Part shown: piece after piece, positions 20,850 to 30,367 of the stretch
How the letters are laid out: every line of letters starts with the position of its first letter
Position numbering within the stretch: position 1 is the stretch's first letter
Source of the DNA: Rhizobacter sp. Root404
Lineage (GTDB): Bacteria; Pseudomonadota; Gammaproteobacteria; Burkholderiales; Burkholderiaceae_C
Reading direction: 5' to 3'
Length of the DNA stretch: 64,000 bases
Assembly (NCBI RefSeq): GCF_001425865.1
Contig: NZ_LMDS01000004.1
Span: 1,989,355-2,053,354 of the forward strand
The notes under the pieces: generated by a model
What the model was told of the DNA's origin: nothing
The model's input: the letters and a program-made list of their open reading frames with translations, nothing else
Database searches by the model: none
Translations under genes and position numbers: made by a program

Positions 20850-22085
20850 TCAGCGTCGATCGAGGAACAGCCGCGCGATACCTTTCACGCTGACCAGGTT
20901 GCCGGGGTTGCTGGTCTCGTTCAGCACGCCGCTCATGCGCCGGACGATGCGCGGGCTGCGCTTCGCGCGCCAGATCAGCAGGTCGGCGAGCCAGGGGTGG
21001 CGGTTGACGACGTTGGCGCGCTGGTACAGGTCGAAGCGCGGCTTCAGCGCCAGCAGGCGGGCCTCGTAGTCGGCGCGCACCGCGGCCTCGCGCCGCATGC
21101 CGCCCGCCAGCACCGCCTCGGCCGCGTGGATGCCGGTTTCGAAGGCCTTGCCGATGCCCTCGCCGGTGAACGAGTAGGTGCTGCCGGCCGCCTCGCCGAC
21201 GACCAGCAGGCCGGGCCGCGTGTAGCGCGCGCCTTCGAGCGTGCAGCGCAGCGGGGCGCCCTTCATCGGCCCGAGCAGCGTGCCGCCCCGCATCAGCGCG
21301 CGCGCCGGTTCGTAGGCGGACTGGAAATCGCTCATGACCTGGCGCAGATTGACCTCCTGCTTGGTCAGCTTGCCGCCCTTGTGCTCGCTGTGGCTGTCGG
21401 CGATGCCCACGCCGATGTTGAACACCCCGTCGCGGCACGGGAAGATCCAGCCGTAGCCCGGCGTCAGCGCGCGGTGCCAGACGACCTCGAGTGCAGTGAT
21501 GCGACCGACCATCGCGTCGTTCTTCACGTAGCCGCGCAGTGCGACACCGCTCGGCGTGTGCCGGCTCGACATGCCCGCGGCGATCAACGCCTGCGGCACC
21601 GCGCCGGTGGCCAGCAGCACCCAGCGGGCGCGCACATCGCGCGTGACGTCGCCGTGGTGGAGCTGCGCACCGACGACGACGCCGTTCTCCTCGATCGGCG
21701 CGGTGAAGCGCACCGGCGCGAACATGCGCGCGCCGGCCGCCGCGGCGGCGCGGCAGACGATCAGGTCGAGCTGCTTGCGCGGCAGCACCGCCAGCACGCC
21801 CGGCACGTCGATGCGGCCGCCGCGCGGCCCGATGCAGCCGACGAAGCCGCTGGCCTGCGCCTGCGCCATCACCTCGTCGAGCAGGCCCAGCTTGTGCAGC
21901 GCGTGGTGGGCGTCCGGGATCAGGCCGTCGCCGCAGACCTTGTCGCGCGGGAACGCGTGCTGGTCGACCAGCATCACGTCGAGCCCGGCGCGGGCCAGCA
22001 CCAGTGCCGCGCTGCCGCCCGCAGGGCCGGCACCGATGACGAGCACGTCGCACGCGGCGGGAAGGGAGTCGATGCCGAGATTCAT
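20850..22085 (-). CDS. Geranylgeranyl reductase family FAD-dependent oxidoreductase
   Basis: The product is 411 residues. The Rossmann FAD site is VLVIGAGPAGGSAALVLARAG near residue 15, followed by FPRDKVCGDGLIPDA, typical of the geranylgeranyl-reductase family. The second FAD-contact motif is GLLVVGEAAGSTYSFTGEGI near residue 285. Members reduce isoprenoid double bonds or act as halogenase-like or monooxygenase-like flavoproteins; the substrate here is unknown. The C-terminal part (RANVVNRHPWLADLLIWRAK) is family-specific. It sits between the amidotransferase and the MFS pump on the minus strand. Confidence 0.85.
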   Translation of the reverse strand: MNLGIDSLPAACDVLVIGAGPAGGSAALVLARAGLDVMLVDQHAFPRDKVCGDGLIPDAHHALHKLGLLDEVMAQAQASGFVGCIGPRGGRIDVPGVLAVLPRKQLDLIVCRAAAAAGARMFAPVRFTAPIEENGVVVGAQLHHGDVTRDVRARWVLLATGAVPQALIAAGMSSRHTPSGVALRGYVKNDAMVGRITALEVVWHRALTPGYGWIFPCRDGVFNIGVGIADSHSEHKGGKLTKQEVNLRQVMSDFQSAYEPARALMRGGTLLGPMKGAPLRCTLEGARYTRPGLLVVGEAAGSTYSFTGEGIGKAFETGIHAAEAVLAGGMRREAAVRADYEARLLALKPRFDLYQRANVVNRHPWLADLLIWRAKRSPRIVRRMSGVLNETSNPGNLVSVKGIARLFLDRR

Positions 22086-22121
22086 GGGCGCGCGAGAAGG
22101 ACCGGGTAAAGCGGTGGGATT

Positions 22122-23567
22122 CTAGGAGGCGGGCGGCGTCGCGGCCGGTTCCGGCACGCCCATGCGCAAGGCCGCGATCACCGCGCACGCGGTGATGAAG
22201 CCGACCAGCACGAAGGTCTCGTGGAAGGCCCGCACCGCGGCGCCGGGCTGGGCCTGCAGCCGCCATTCGAGCACGATGCCGACCAGGCTGATGCCGACCG
22301 CGCCGCCGAGCTGGCGCATGAAGTTGATCGTGCTCGCGCCCTGCGAGATCAGCGTGTCCGGCAGGCCGCGCATCGCGCCGACGTTGAGCGAGGGCAGCAC
22401 GAAGCCCAGGCCGATGCGCCCGACCACCGCCCACGCGACGATCCACCACAGCGAGCTCGCCGGGCCGACGGTGACCATCAGCAGGAACGAGGCCGCGAGC
22501 AGCGACAGGCCGAAGGCGACGATGCGGCCGAACGGCAAGCGGTCGGTGAGCCGGCCGGCGAACGGGATCGTCAGCGCGAGCACGATCCCGGCCGGCAGCA
22601 GCGCGGCGCCGGCCTGGCTCGGCGGCAGTTGCAGCGCGATCTGCATGAACACCGGCACGAGGTAGGTCGAGCCGAACAGCGCCATGCCGTAGATGAACGC
22701 GACGACACCACCCAACGCGAAGTTGCGGTGCGCGAACAGCCCGAGCGCCATCAGCGGCTGCGCGCCGCGGCGCTGGTGCGCGATGAAGCCGATCAGCGCG
22801 GTGGCGCTGCACGCGAGCAGTGCCCAGCCGGTGGCGGTGCCGGCGCCATGCAGCTGCACCATGCCGTTGAGCAGGGCGAGCACGGCGATCGCCATCAGCC
22901 CGAGGCCGACCACGTCGAGCCGCGCACCACCCCGGTCCACCGGCGCGCCGCCGGGCGCGCTGATCGGCAGGTAGCGGCGCGCGAGCGGCAGTGCGACCAG
23001 GCAGAACGGTGCGACGACGAAGAAGATCGAGCGCCAGCCGAACCACTCCACCAGCACGCCGCCGACGCTCGGCCCGATCGCCGGCGCGAGCACGACGCCG
23101 AAGCCGAAGATGCCCATCGCCTTGCCCTGTTCGGCGCGGCCGAAGGCGTGCATCACGACGATCGCCGGGATCGGCTGCAGCACGCCCGCCGCCAGGCCCT
23201 CGGCCACGCGCATCGCCAGCACCAGCTCGAACCACGGGCTCAGGCCCCCGATCACGCCGCCGGCCAGCAGCAGCGACACGACGCCGTAGTAGGTGTGGCG
23301 ATAGCCGAAGCGCTGCAGCAGCCACGGCGTGGTCAGCATCGACAGCGTCATCGCCGCCATGAAACCGGCGGACAGCCACTGTGCGCGCTCCTGCCCGAGG
23401 TGGAACACGCGGCTCATGTCGGGCACCGCGACGTTGACGATGGTCGACGCCATGATCGACGCCATCGTGCCGATCATCACCGTCAGCAGCACGCGCCAGC
23501 GGTAGCGCGGGCCGAAGCGCCGTTCGAGGCCGGCGCGCGAGTGCGGATGCGGGTCGGTGTCGGTCAC
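22122..23567 (-). CDS. DHA2 family MFS drug efflux transporter (EmrB-like)
   Basis: The product is 481 residues and polytopic, with the length and segment pattern of 14-helix DHA2 transporters. The N-terminal region (IMASTIVNVAVPDMSRVFHLG) and the motif-A/C area (GRAEQGKAMGIFGFGVVLAPAIGP split over residues 115-140) are characteristic of EmrB/QacA-type proton antiporters. No EmrA-type adaptor is adjacent. The start is GTG at 23567, overlapping the TGA of the M13 peptidase gene upstream (GTGA), so translation of the two is coupled. The exported substrate is unknown. Confidence 0.87.
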   Translation of the reverse strand: MTDTDPHPHSRAGLERRFGPRYRWRVLLTVMIGTMASIMASTIVNVAVPDMSRVFHLGQERAQWLSAGFMAAMTLSMLTTPWLLQRFGYRHTYYGVVSLLLAGGVIGGLSPWFELVLAMRVAEGLAAGVLQPIPAIVVMHAFGRAEQGKAMGIFGFGVVLAPAIGPSVGGVLVEWFGWRSIFFVVAPFCLVALPLARRYLPISAPGGAPVDRGGARLDVVGLGLMAIAVLALLNGMVQLHGAGTATGWALLACSATALIGFIAHQRRGAQPLMALGLFAHRNFALGGVVAFIYGMALFGSTYLVPVFMQIALQLPPSQAGAALLPAGIVLALTIPFAGRLTDRLPFGRIVAFGLSLLAASFLLMVTVGPASSLWWIVAWAVVGRIGLGFVLPSLNVGAMRGLPDTLISQGASTINFMRQLGGAVGISLVGIVLEWRLQAQPGAAVRAFHETFVLVGFITACAVIAALRMGVPEPAATPPAS

Positions 23568-25612
23568 CAGATGGAGACCCGCTCGGTGGGCGGCAGGTAC
23601 ATGCCGTCGCCCGGGCTCAGGCCGAACGTGGCGTCGAAGGCCGGGTGGTTGCGCAGCGTGCCGAGCACGCGAAACTCGTCGGGCGAGTGCGGGTCGGACT
23701 TGATCAGCGCGAGCAGCGCGTCGTCGCGCGCCTTGCCGCGCCAGGCCTGCGCGAAGCCGTAGAAGAAGCGCTGCGCGCCGGTCAGCCCGTCGATCACCGG
23801 CGCCGGTTTGCCGTTCAGCGAACGCTGCCACGCCTTCCACGCGATCGCGAGGCCGGAGTTGTCGGCGATGTTCTCGCCGAGCGTCAGCTCGCCGTTCACG
23901 TGGTAGGCCGGCGGCACCGCGACGAACGCGTCGTACTGCGCGACCAGCGCCTTGGTCTTCGCGGCGAAGCGGGTCTTGTCGGCGTCGGTCCACCAGTCTC
24001 GCAGGTTGCCGTCGCCGTCGTACTGCGCGCCCTCGTCGTCGAAGCCGTGGCTGATCTCGTGACCGATCACGCTGCCGATCGCGCCGTAGTTGGCGGCGTC
24101 GTCGGCGTCGGGATCGAAGTTGGGCTTCTGCAGGTACGCCGCGGGAAAGACGATCTCGTTCATCGAGGCGTCGTAGTAGGCGTTCACCGTCTGCGGGTTC
24201 ATCTGCCACTCGCCGCGGTCGATCGGCTGGCCGAGCTTGGCGAGCTGGCGCGTGTCCTCGAAGCGGCGCGCGCGCATCACGTTGCCGACCAGGTCGTCGC
24301 GGCGGATCTCGAGCGTCGCGTAGTCGATCCAGCGCGCCGGATAACCGATCTTGGTGTTGAACTTGGCCAGCTTGGCCAGCGCCTGTGCGCGCGTGGCCGG
24401 GCCCATCCAGTCGAGCGTGACGATGCTCTCGCGGTAGGCGGCGCGCAGGTTGTCGACCATCGCGTCCATGCGCGCCTTGCTGGCCGGCGGGAAGTAGCGG
24501 GCCACGTAGGCGCGGCCCAGGCCCTCGCCGATCGACTCGTCGACCAGCGCGATGCCGCGCTTCCAGCGCGGACGGTTCTCGGTCGTGCCGCTCAGCACGG
24601 TGCCGGCGAAGGCAAAGCGGTTGTCGACGAACGCGCGGGCCAGGTACGGCGAATAGGCGCCGAGCAGCTTGGCCCGCGCGTAGACCTTCCAGGTCGGCAG
24701 CGGCGTCGCCGCGACCAGCCGGCCCAGGCCGGTCAGGTAGCTGGGCTGGCGCACCAGCACATCGGGCGTGCGGCCGGCGAGGCCGGCGGCAGCCAGGTAG
24801 GCCGGCGCGTCCAGGCCCGGCGCGAGCGCGGCCAGGTCGGCCAGCGCGACGCGGTTGTAGGCCTTGACCGGGTCGCGGTTCTCGACCGCGCTCCATTGCG
24901 CGCGGGCCAGTTCGGTCTCGAGCGCGAGGATCGCCCTGGCGCCGGCGGCGGCGCCGGCCGCGTCCTGCCCGCCGAGGGTCAGCAGGGTCGTGAGGTACTC
25001 GACGTACTTGCCGCGCACCGCGGCGAACTTCGCGTCGTCCAGGTTCAGGTAGTAGTCGCGGTTGGGCAGGCCGAGGCCGGCCTGCACCAGCGAGGGCACG
25101 TAGCGCGTCGCGTCGCGGTCGTCCTGGCCGACGTACATGCCGATCGGCATGCCGACGCCGATCGCGCCGAGCCGCGCCATCAGTGCCGCGAGCCCGCGGC
25201 CATCGGTGACGGCATCGATGGCCGCGAGCTCCCCGCGCAGCGGCGCGAGGCCGCGTTGCTCGACCGTCGCCTCGTCCATGAAGCTGGCGTAGAGCTCGCC
25301 GATCTTGCGTGCGTCGGCATCGGCGGGGCGGCGCTGGGCCTCCTCGACCAAGGTGCGCAGGTGCTGCTGCGTGGTGTCGTGGATCTGCTCGGCGGCGCCG
25401 ATGTAGGCCTTGTCGGGCGGGAAGGTCGTGGCCTTGAGCCAGCGGCCGTTCGCATGGGCGTAGAAGTCGTCCTGCGGGCGGACGCCGGGATCGATCGCCG
25501 CCAGGTCGACGCCGCTGGTGGGCGCGGCCGGGCGGAAGGCCGAGGGCGTGCCGGCGCACGCGACGAGCAGCGCGGCGGCTGCGAGGCTCAGGGTGAAGGC
25601 GGGCAATCTCAA
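23564..25612 (-). CDS. M13 (neprilysin/PepO-like) metallopeptidase lipoprotein
   Basis: The product is 682 residues. It starts with a lipoprotein signal (LAAAALLVACAG, lipobox cysteine near residue 19), so it is membrane-anchored in the periplasm. The zinc motif HEISH (IGHEISHGFDDEG) falls near residue 515, and the third ligand in GENIADNSG near residue 578, both as in neprilysin/PepO. It degrades oligopeptides. The start is TTG at 25612, with GGAG about 7 bases upstream; a second TTG two codons later is an alternative. The stop overlaps the GTG start of the DHA2 pump gene. Confidence 0.9.
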   Translation of the reverse strand: MRLPAFTLSLAAAALLVACAGTPSAFRPAAPTSGVDLAAIDPGVRPQDDFYAHANGRWLKATTFPPDKAYIGAAEQIHDTTQQHLRTLVEEAQRRPADADARKIGELYASFMDEATVEQRGLAPLRGELAAIDAVTDGRGLAALMARLGAIGVGMPIGMYVGQDDRDATRYVPSLVQAGLGLPNRDYYLNLDDAKFAAVRGKYVEYLTTLLTLGGQDAAGAAAGARAILALETELARAQWSAVENRDPVKAYNRVALADLAALAPGLDAPAYLAAAGLAGRTPDVLVRQPSYLTGLGRLVAATPLPTWKVYARAKLLGAYSPYLARAFVDNRFAFAGTVLSGTTENRPRWKRGIALVDESIGEGLGRAYVARYFPPASKARMDAMVDNLRAAYRESIVTLDWMGPATRAQALAKLAKFNTKIGYPARWIDYATLEIRRDDLVGNVMRARRFEDTRQLAKLGQPIDRGEWQMNPQTVNAYYDASMNEIVFPAAYLQKPNFDPDADDAANYGAIGSVIGHEISHGFDDEGAQYDGDGNLRDWWTDADKTRFAAKTKALVAQYDAFVAVPPAYHVNGELTLGENIADNSGLAIAWKAWQRSLNGKPAPVIDGLTGAQRFFYGFAQAWRGKARDDALLALIKSDPHSPDEFRVLGTLRNHPAFDATFGLSPGDGMYLPPTERVSIW

Positions 25613-25688
25613 GCGGGGCTCCTGCAGCGGTCGGTCAACCGCGGGTCGTGTCGACGCGCCGGTGGGCGCAGCGCGCGACTCTACCCCT

Positions 25689-25710
25689 CGCGGGCGCCGC
25701 AGCGCCCGCG
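25689..25710 (-). terminator. Hairpin downstream of malate synthase G
   Basis: CGCGGGCGC (25689-25697) and GCGCCCGCG (25702-25710) form a perfect 9-bp stem with a 4-base loop, 6 bases beyond the glcB stop codon. There is no T-tract, but the position right after the gene fits a transcription terminator. Confidence 0.5.
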
Positions 25711-25715
25711 CCGGC

Positions 25716-27908
25716 TCACAACGCCTTGACCTTCAGCCGCCAGGCGTGCAGAAGTGGCTCGGTGTAGCCGCTCGGCTGCACCAGGCCCTTGAACACCAGA
25801 TCGTGCGCGGCCTGGTAGGCGGCCGATTCCTTGAAGCGGCCGGCCATCGGCTGGTAGAGCGGGTCGCCGGCGTTCTGCCGGTCGACGATCTTGGCCATGC
25901 GCTTGAGCGTGGCGTTGACCTCCTTCTTGCTCACCACGCCGTGCAGCAGCCAGTTCGCCATGTGCTGGCTGCTGATGCGCAGCGTCGCGCGGTCTTCCAT
26001 CAAGCCGATGTTGTGGATGTCGGGCACCTTGGAGCAGCCCACGCCCTGGTCGATCCAGCGCACCACGTAGCCGAGGATGCCCTGCGCGTTGTTGTCGAGC
26101 TCCTGCTGGCGCTCGGCGTCGGTCCACTTGGCCTTCTTGACGACCGGCACGGTCAGCAGGCCTTCGAGGATCGCGGGCGCCACGGCAGCCGCATCGGTCT
26201 TCTCGAGCGACTTCTGCACCGCGGCCACGTCGACCTGGTGGTAGTGCAGCGCGTGCAGCGTCGCGGCGGTCGGGCTCGGCACCCAGGCGGTGTTGGCGCC
26301 CGAGCGCGGGTGCGCGATCTTCTGCTCGAGCATCGCGGCCATCAGGTCGGGCATCGCCCACATGCCCTTGCCGATCTGCGCCTTGCCGCGCAGGCCGCAT
26401 TGCAGGCCGACCAGCACGTTGTTGCGCTCGTACGCGGCGATCCAGGCGCTGCCCTTCATGTCGCCCTTGCGCAGCATCGGGCCGGCCTGCATGGCGGTGT
26501 GCATCTCGTCGCCGGTGCGGTCGAGGAAGCCGGTGTTGATGAACGCGACGCGGTCGGCCGCGGCGGCGATGCAGGCCTTCAGGTTGACGCTGGTGCGGCG
26601 CTCCTCGTCCATGATGCCGAGCTTGACGGTCGCCTTCGGCAGCCCGAGGAGTCGCTCGACGCGGCCGAAAAGTTCGCTCGCGAATGCCACCTCGGCCGGG
26701 CCGTGCATCTTGGGCTTGACGATGTAGACCGAGCCCTTGCGCGAGTTGACGATGCCGTCCTTGCCGTGGCGCTGCAGGTCGTGCAGCGCGATCGTCGTCG
26801 TGATGACGGCGTCCATGATGCCTTCGGGAATTTCCCGGCCGTCCGCGCCCCACAGGATCGCCGGGTTCGTCATCAGGTGGCCGACATTGCGCAGGAACAG
26901 CAGCGAGCGGCCGTGCAAGCGGACGGGTTCACCGTTGGCGCCGACATAGACGCGGTCGGCATTCAGGCCGCGCGTGAAGGTCCTGCCGCCCTTGCTCACC
27001 TTTTCGGTCAGCGTGCCCTTCAGGATGCCGAGCCAGTTGCCGTAGGCCTGGACCTTGTCGTCGGCATCCACGACCGCCACCGAGTCCTCCAGGTCGAGGA
27101 TGGTCGAGAGCGCCGATTCGAGCACCAGGTCGGCCACGCCGGCCGGGTCGCTCTTGCCGATCGCGGTCGAGCGGTCGATGCGCAGGTCCAGGTGCAGGCC
27201 GTTGTGCTGCAGCAGCACGCCGGACGGCGCGGCCGCATCGCCCTGGTGGCCGATGAATTGCACGGGCTTGGCGAGTCCCGTCGTCGTGCCGTTCGCGAGC
27301 GTGACGACGAGCGCGCCGCCTTCGACCTTGTAGCCGGTCGAGTCGACGTGCGAGCCCTTCTTGAGCGGTGCGGTGCGGTCGAGCACATGGCGTGCGTAAT
27401 TGATCACCTTCGCGCCACGCACCGGGTTGTAGCCCGTGCCCTTCTCGGCGCCATCGGCCTCGGCGATCGCGTCGGTGCCGTACAGCGCGTCGTACAGCGA
27501 GCCCCAGCGCGCGTTGGCGGCGTTGAGCGCGTAGCGGGCATTGGTGATCGGCACGACGAGTTGCGGGCCGGCCTGCAGCGCCAGTTCGGCGTCGACGTTC
27601 TTCGTCGTCGCCTTGACGACCGGCGGCACCGGCACCAGGTAGCCGATCTTGGTCAGGAAGGCCTGGTATTTGGCCGGGTTCTTGATCGGCCCGGGGTGCT
27701 TCTTGTGCCAGTGGTCGAGCTCGGTCTGCAGCCGGTCGCGCTCGACGAGCAGCGCGGCGTTCTTCGGCGCGAGGTCGCTGACGATCGCGTCGAAGCCCTG
27801 CCAGAAGGCGGCGGCGTCGATGCCGGTGCCGGGCAGCACCTGCTCCTCGACGAAGCGGTGCAGCGTGGTGGCGACTTGGAGGCCGTGAAGCGTGGTGCGA
27901 TCAGTCAT
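25716..27908 (-). CDS. glcB: Malate synthase G
   Basis: The product is 730 residues, matching the roughly 723-residue G isoform rather than the shorter A isoform. It condenses glyoxylate with acetyl-CoA to malate in the cytoplasm. Family landmarks are [21 protein letters not shown] split over residues 6-27, [19 protein letters not shown] near residue 265, [19 protein letters not shown] near residue 405, [18 protein letters not shown] near residue 440 and [18 protein letters not shown] near residue 520. A second ATG two codons upstream (27914) overlaps the TGA of the dehalogenase gene (ATGA) and may be the real start. Coupling to a dehalogenase suggests use of glyoxylate formed from C2 acids. 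Confidence 0.95.
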   Translation of the reverse strand: MTDRTTLHGLQVATTLHRFVEEQVLPGTGIDAAAFWQGFDAIVSDLAPKNAALLVERDRLQTELDHWHKKHPGPIKNPAKYQAFLTKIGYLVPVPPVVKATTKNVDAELALQAGPQLVVPITNARYALNAANARWGSLYDALYGTDAIAEADGAEKGTGYNPVRGAKVINYARHVLDRTAPLKKGSHVDSTGYKVEGGALVVTLANGTTTGLAKPVQFIGHQGDAAAPSGVLLQHNGLHLDLRIDRSTAIGKSDPAGVADLVLESALSTILDLEDSVAVVDADDKVQAYGNWLGILKGTLTEKVSKGGRTFTRGLNADRVYVGANGEPVRLHGRSLLFLRNVGHLMTNPAILWGADGREIPEGIMDAVITTTIALHDLQRHGKDGIVNSRKGSVYIVKPKMHGPAEVAFASELFGRVERLLGLPKATVKLGIMDEERRTSVNLKACIAAAADRVAFINTGFLDRTGDEMHTAMQAGPMLRKGDMKGSAWIAAYERNNVLVGLQCGLRGKAQIGKGMWAMPDLMAAMLEQKIAHPRSGANTAWVPSPTAATLHALHYHQVDVAAVQKSLEKTDAAAVAPAILEGLLTVPVVKKAKWTDAERQQELDNNAQGILGYVVRWIDQGVGCSKVPDIHNIGLMEDRATLRISSQHMANWLLHGVVSKKEVNATLKRMAKIVDRQNAGDPLYQPMAGRFKESAAYQAAHDLVFKGLVQPSGYTEPLLHAWRLKVKAL

Positions 27909-27910
27909 GG

Positions 27911-28615
27911 TCATGCAGCGGTTGGTGGATCGAAAAAGGAAAGGACGTCGCGCAGGCTGGTGCCGATGCGCGTGGGGTTCGTGTCGAGCTGCTCCAGCGG
28001 CAGGTCGAAGCGGTTGACCCAGAGTGTCGTGTACCCGGCCCAGGTCGCGCCGATCGCGTCCCAGCCGTTGCTCGACACGAACAGGATCTCCCGCGCGGGC
28101 AGGTTCAGCGCCTGCGTGCCGAGGGCATACGTGGCCGGGTCGGTCTTGAACTTCTTCAGCGCGTGGACGCTGATCACGTGCGCGAGCAGGCCGGAGAAAC
28201 CGGCACTCTTGACCGCGACACCGAGCATCTCGGGGTCGCCGTTGCTCAGGATGCCGGCCGGGATACCGCGCGCCTTCAGCTCGGCCAGCACCTCGCGGTT
28301 CTCGGGGAAGCTGCTGAGGTGGCGGTACTGGTTCATCAGCCGGTCCTCGGCGACCGGCGTCAACGCCAGGCCCAGGCGCAGCGCCGCGAAGCGCAGGCCG
28401 GCGCGGGTCAGCTCCCAGAACGGCTTGTATTGGCCGCTCATCGAGGTCAGGCGGGTGTAGTCGATCTGCTTGTCGCGCCACAGCACGGACAGGCGTTCAC
28501 CGAAGCCAGGGAACAGCTGCTCGGCCAGCAGCGAGACGCTGTAGACATCGAACAGCGTGCCGTAGGCGTCGAAGAGCACCGCGCGGGGACGGATGACGGG
28601 GGCAGCTTTGTCCAT
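27911..28615 (-). CDS. Haloacid dehalogenase, type II
   Basis: The product is 234 residues of the HAD superfamily. Motif I with nucleophile Asp is [14 protein letters not shown] (residues 13-26). The type-II dehalogenase motif II is [11 protein letters not shown] near residue 120, the lysine of motif III lies in [15 protein letters not shown], and [16 protein letters not shown] near residue 178 is the type-II dehalogenase version of motif IV. These enzymes hydrolyse L-2-haloacids to 2-hydroxyacids (for example chloroacetate to glycolate). The gene leads a leftward operon with glcB and is divergent from a LysR-type regulator gene, whose product may control it. Confidence 0.87.
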   Translation of the reverse strand: MDKAAPVIRPRAVLFDAYGTLFDVYSVSLLAEQLFPGFGERLSVLWRDKQIDYTRLTSMSGQYKPFWELTRAGLRFAALRLGLALTPVAEDRLMNQYRHLSSFPENREVLAELKARGIPAGILSNGDPEMLGVAVKSAGFSGLLAHVISVHALKKFKTDPATYALGTQALNLPAREILFVSSNGWDAIGATWAGYTTLWVNRFDLPLEQLDTNPTRIGTSLRDVLSFFDPPTAA

Positions 28616-28693
28616 CCAGGAAATTTATTCGATAACCCAACCGGCATTAAGTACGATGCGATCGCTGGATTGATGACTAAATTGCACTGAATC
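28616..28693. promoter_or_regulatory. Divergent AT-rich control region between dehalogenase and LysR genes
   Basis: This 78-bp gap is clearly more AT-rich than its surroundings. It contains the symmetric sequence TTATTCGATAA (28625-28635), an A/T-rich dyad near the expected dehalogenase promoter. On the minus strand TTAATG and ATAAAT are spaced 16 bases apart. LysR regulators usually bind dyads in such divergent gaps, so it is a likely binding region. The exact site is not proven. Confidence 0.45.
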
Positions 28694-29608
28694 GTGGACA
28701 AGCTGAAGCAGATCGAGTCGTTCGCCGCCGTCGCGACCCGAGGCAGCCTGACCGCCGCCGCCGCCGCCGAAGGCGTCGCGCCCGCAGTGATCGGGCGCCG
28801 CATCGACGCGCTGGAAGCGCGGCTCGGGGTCAAGTTGCTGGTGCGCACGACGCGGCGGATCAGCCTGACGCACGAAGGCAGTGCCTTCCTCGAGGACTGC
28901 CAGCGCCTGCTCGCCGACTGGGCGAACGCCGAGGCCAGCGTCAGCGCCGGCGGCGTGAAGGCCAGCGGGCACCTGCGGATCACCTCGCCGGCTGGCTTCG
29001 GGCGGCGCCATGTCGCGCCGCTGGTGCCGCGCTTCCTGGCGCTGCACCCGGAGGTCAGCCTGTCGCTGAACCTGTCGGACCGCGTCGTCGACATCGTCAA
29101 CGAGAGCTTCGACTGCGCGGTGCGCGTCGGCGATCTGCCCGACAGCAGCCTGGTCAGCGTGCGGCTCGCCGACAACCGGCGGCTGTGCGTCGCCACGCCC
29201 GCCTACCTGAAGCGCGCCGGCACGCCGATGCACCCCGGCGACCTGGCGCGCCACGAGTGCCTGGCGCTCAGCAGCGACGCCAGCCAGACGCGTGGCTGGG
29301 CGTTCCAGGTCGACGGCGAAGTCATCCACCTGCGCCCGACCGGGCGCCTCGACTGCACCGACGGCCAGGTGCTGCACGCCTGGTGCTCGGCCGGGCTCGG
29401 GTTGGCCTGGCGCTCGGCCTGGGAGGTGGCGCAGGAGGTCGCGAGCGGCGAACTCGTCAGCGTGCTCGACGCGTTCGCCGCGCCGCCGAACGGCATCTAC
29501 GCGGTGTTCCCGCACGCCAAGCACCTGGCGCTGCGGGTGCGGCTGTGGATCGATTTCCTGAAGCACAGCTACGGCGATGCAGCGTACTGGAAGCGCTCGC
29601 CCGCTTGA
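28694..29608 (+). CDS. LysR family transcriptional regulator
   Basis: The product is 304 residues. The N-terminal winged helix-turn-helix (LKQIESFAAVATRGSLTAAA, then VIGRRIDALEARLGVKLLVR) is a standard LysR DNA-binding domain. The remainder is a periplasmic-binding-like effector domain (LRITSPAGFGRRHVAPLVP at its start). The start is GTG. It is divergent from the dehalogenase-glcB operon across a 78-bp AT-rich gap, which makes that operon and its own gene the likely targets. The effector is not known; a haloacid or 2-hydroxyacid would fit the neighbours. Confidence 0.9.
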   Translation: MDKLKQIESFAAVATRGSLTAAAAAEGVAPAVIGRRIDALEARLGVKLLVRTTRRISLTHEGSAFLEDCQRLLADWANAEASVSAGGVKASGHLRITSPAGFGRRHVAPLVPRFLALHPEVSLSLNLSDRVVDIVNESFDCAVRVGDLPDSSLVSVRLADNRRLCVATPAYLKRAGTPMHPGDLARHECLALSSDASQTRGWAFQVDGEVIHLRPTGRLDCTDGQVLHAWCSAGLGLAWRSAWEVAQEVASGELVSVLDAFAAPPNGIYAVFPHAKHLALRVRLWIDFLKHSYGDAAYWKRSPA

Positions 29609-29640
29609 ACTGACCGGCGCGGCCGCGCGCGCGACGGCGA

Positions 29641-30291
29641 TCAGCTCGTCTTGCGCAGCCGCTGCACCAGGAAATCGGTGACCGTGAGCGCCCGTGGGTT
29701 GTCGCCGGCGAGCGTGCCCGAGGTGAAGAACCGGCCCTGGATGCCGAGCGCCGGCACGCCGTCGATCTTGTAGCCGCTCACCAGCTGGTCGGCCTGGCGC
29801 AGCTTGGCCTGGATCGCGAACGAATCGTAGGCCTCCATGAACCTGGCCGCGTCGACGCCGCTCTTGGTCATGAACGCGGAGATCTCCGCGGGCTGGTCGA
29901 GCCGCATCCGGTCGGCGTGGATCGCATAGAACACGCGGCGGTGCATGGTGGCGAGCAGTCCGAGACTGTCCAGCGCATAGAAGATGCGCTGGTGCGGCAC
30001 GAAGCCGGCGATGCCGAACGCCGCCGGCACGCGCCGGAACGCCACGTCGGCCGGCAGTTGCTTGGACCAGGCGTCGAGCGTGGGCTCGAAGGCGTAGCAG
30101 TGCGGGCAGCCGTAGCGGAAGAAGTCGATCACCTCGATCTTGCCGGCCTCGGCGAACACGGCCACGGGCTGGCTGAGCCGCACGTAGTGCTGGCCCTCCA
30201 CCGGGCCGCCCTGGGCGGGCGCGAGCGCGGGCCAGGCCAGCGCTGCGGCGCCGGCGCCGAGCAGGGAGGTCGAGAAGACGCGACGTTTCAT
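29641..30291 (-). CDS. dsbA: Thiol:disulfide interchange protein DsbA
   Basis: The product is 216 residues. The signal peptide MKRRVFSTSLLGAGAAALA has adjacent arginines, so Tat as well as Sec export is possible. The thioredoxin-fold active site CPHC (FFRYGCPHCYAFEP) is near residue 58, the dipeptide pair typical of DsbA, and the cis-proline loop is GVPALGIQGRFF near residue 175. It introduces disulfides into periplasmic proteins. The ATG at 30291 was preferred to one 17 codons upstream because it begins the signal peptide directly. It follows the SPOR protein and argS genes, a gene order common in betaproteobacteria. Confidence 0.9.
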   Translation of the reverse strand: MKRRVFSTSLLGAGAAALAWPALAPAQGGPVEGQHYVRLSQPVAVFAEAGKIEVIDFFRYGCPHCYAFEPTLDAWSKQLPADVAFRRVPAAFGIAGFVPHQRIFYALDSLGLLATMHRRVFYAIHADRMRLDQPAEISAFMTKSGVDAARFMEAYDSFAIQAKLRQADQLVSGYKIDGVPALGIQGRFFTSGTLAGDNPRALTVTDFLVQRLRKTS

Positions 30292-30367
30292 GGGAGGTGC
30301 CGATGGTGGAAGAGTGGACGACGGACCCGGAGGGATCAGCAAAGTTCAGGCCCGGGACCGAGCATGT

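Noticed and set aside
27915..28481. N-terminal extension of malate synthase G
   Set aside because: It overlaps the dehalogenase in another frame and lacks family sequence; [13 protein letters not shown] is the normal N-terminus.
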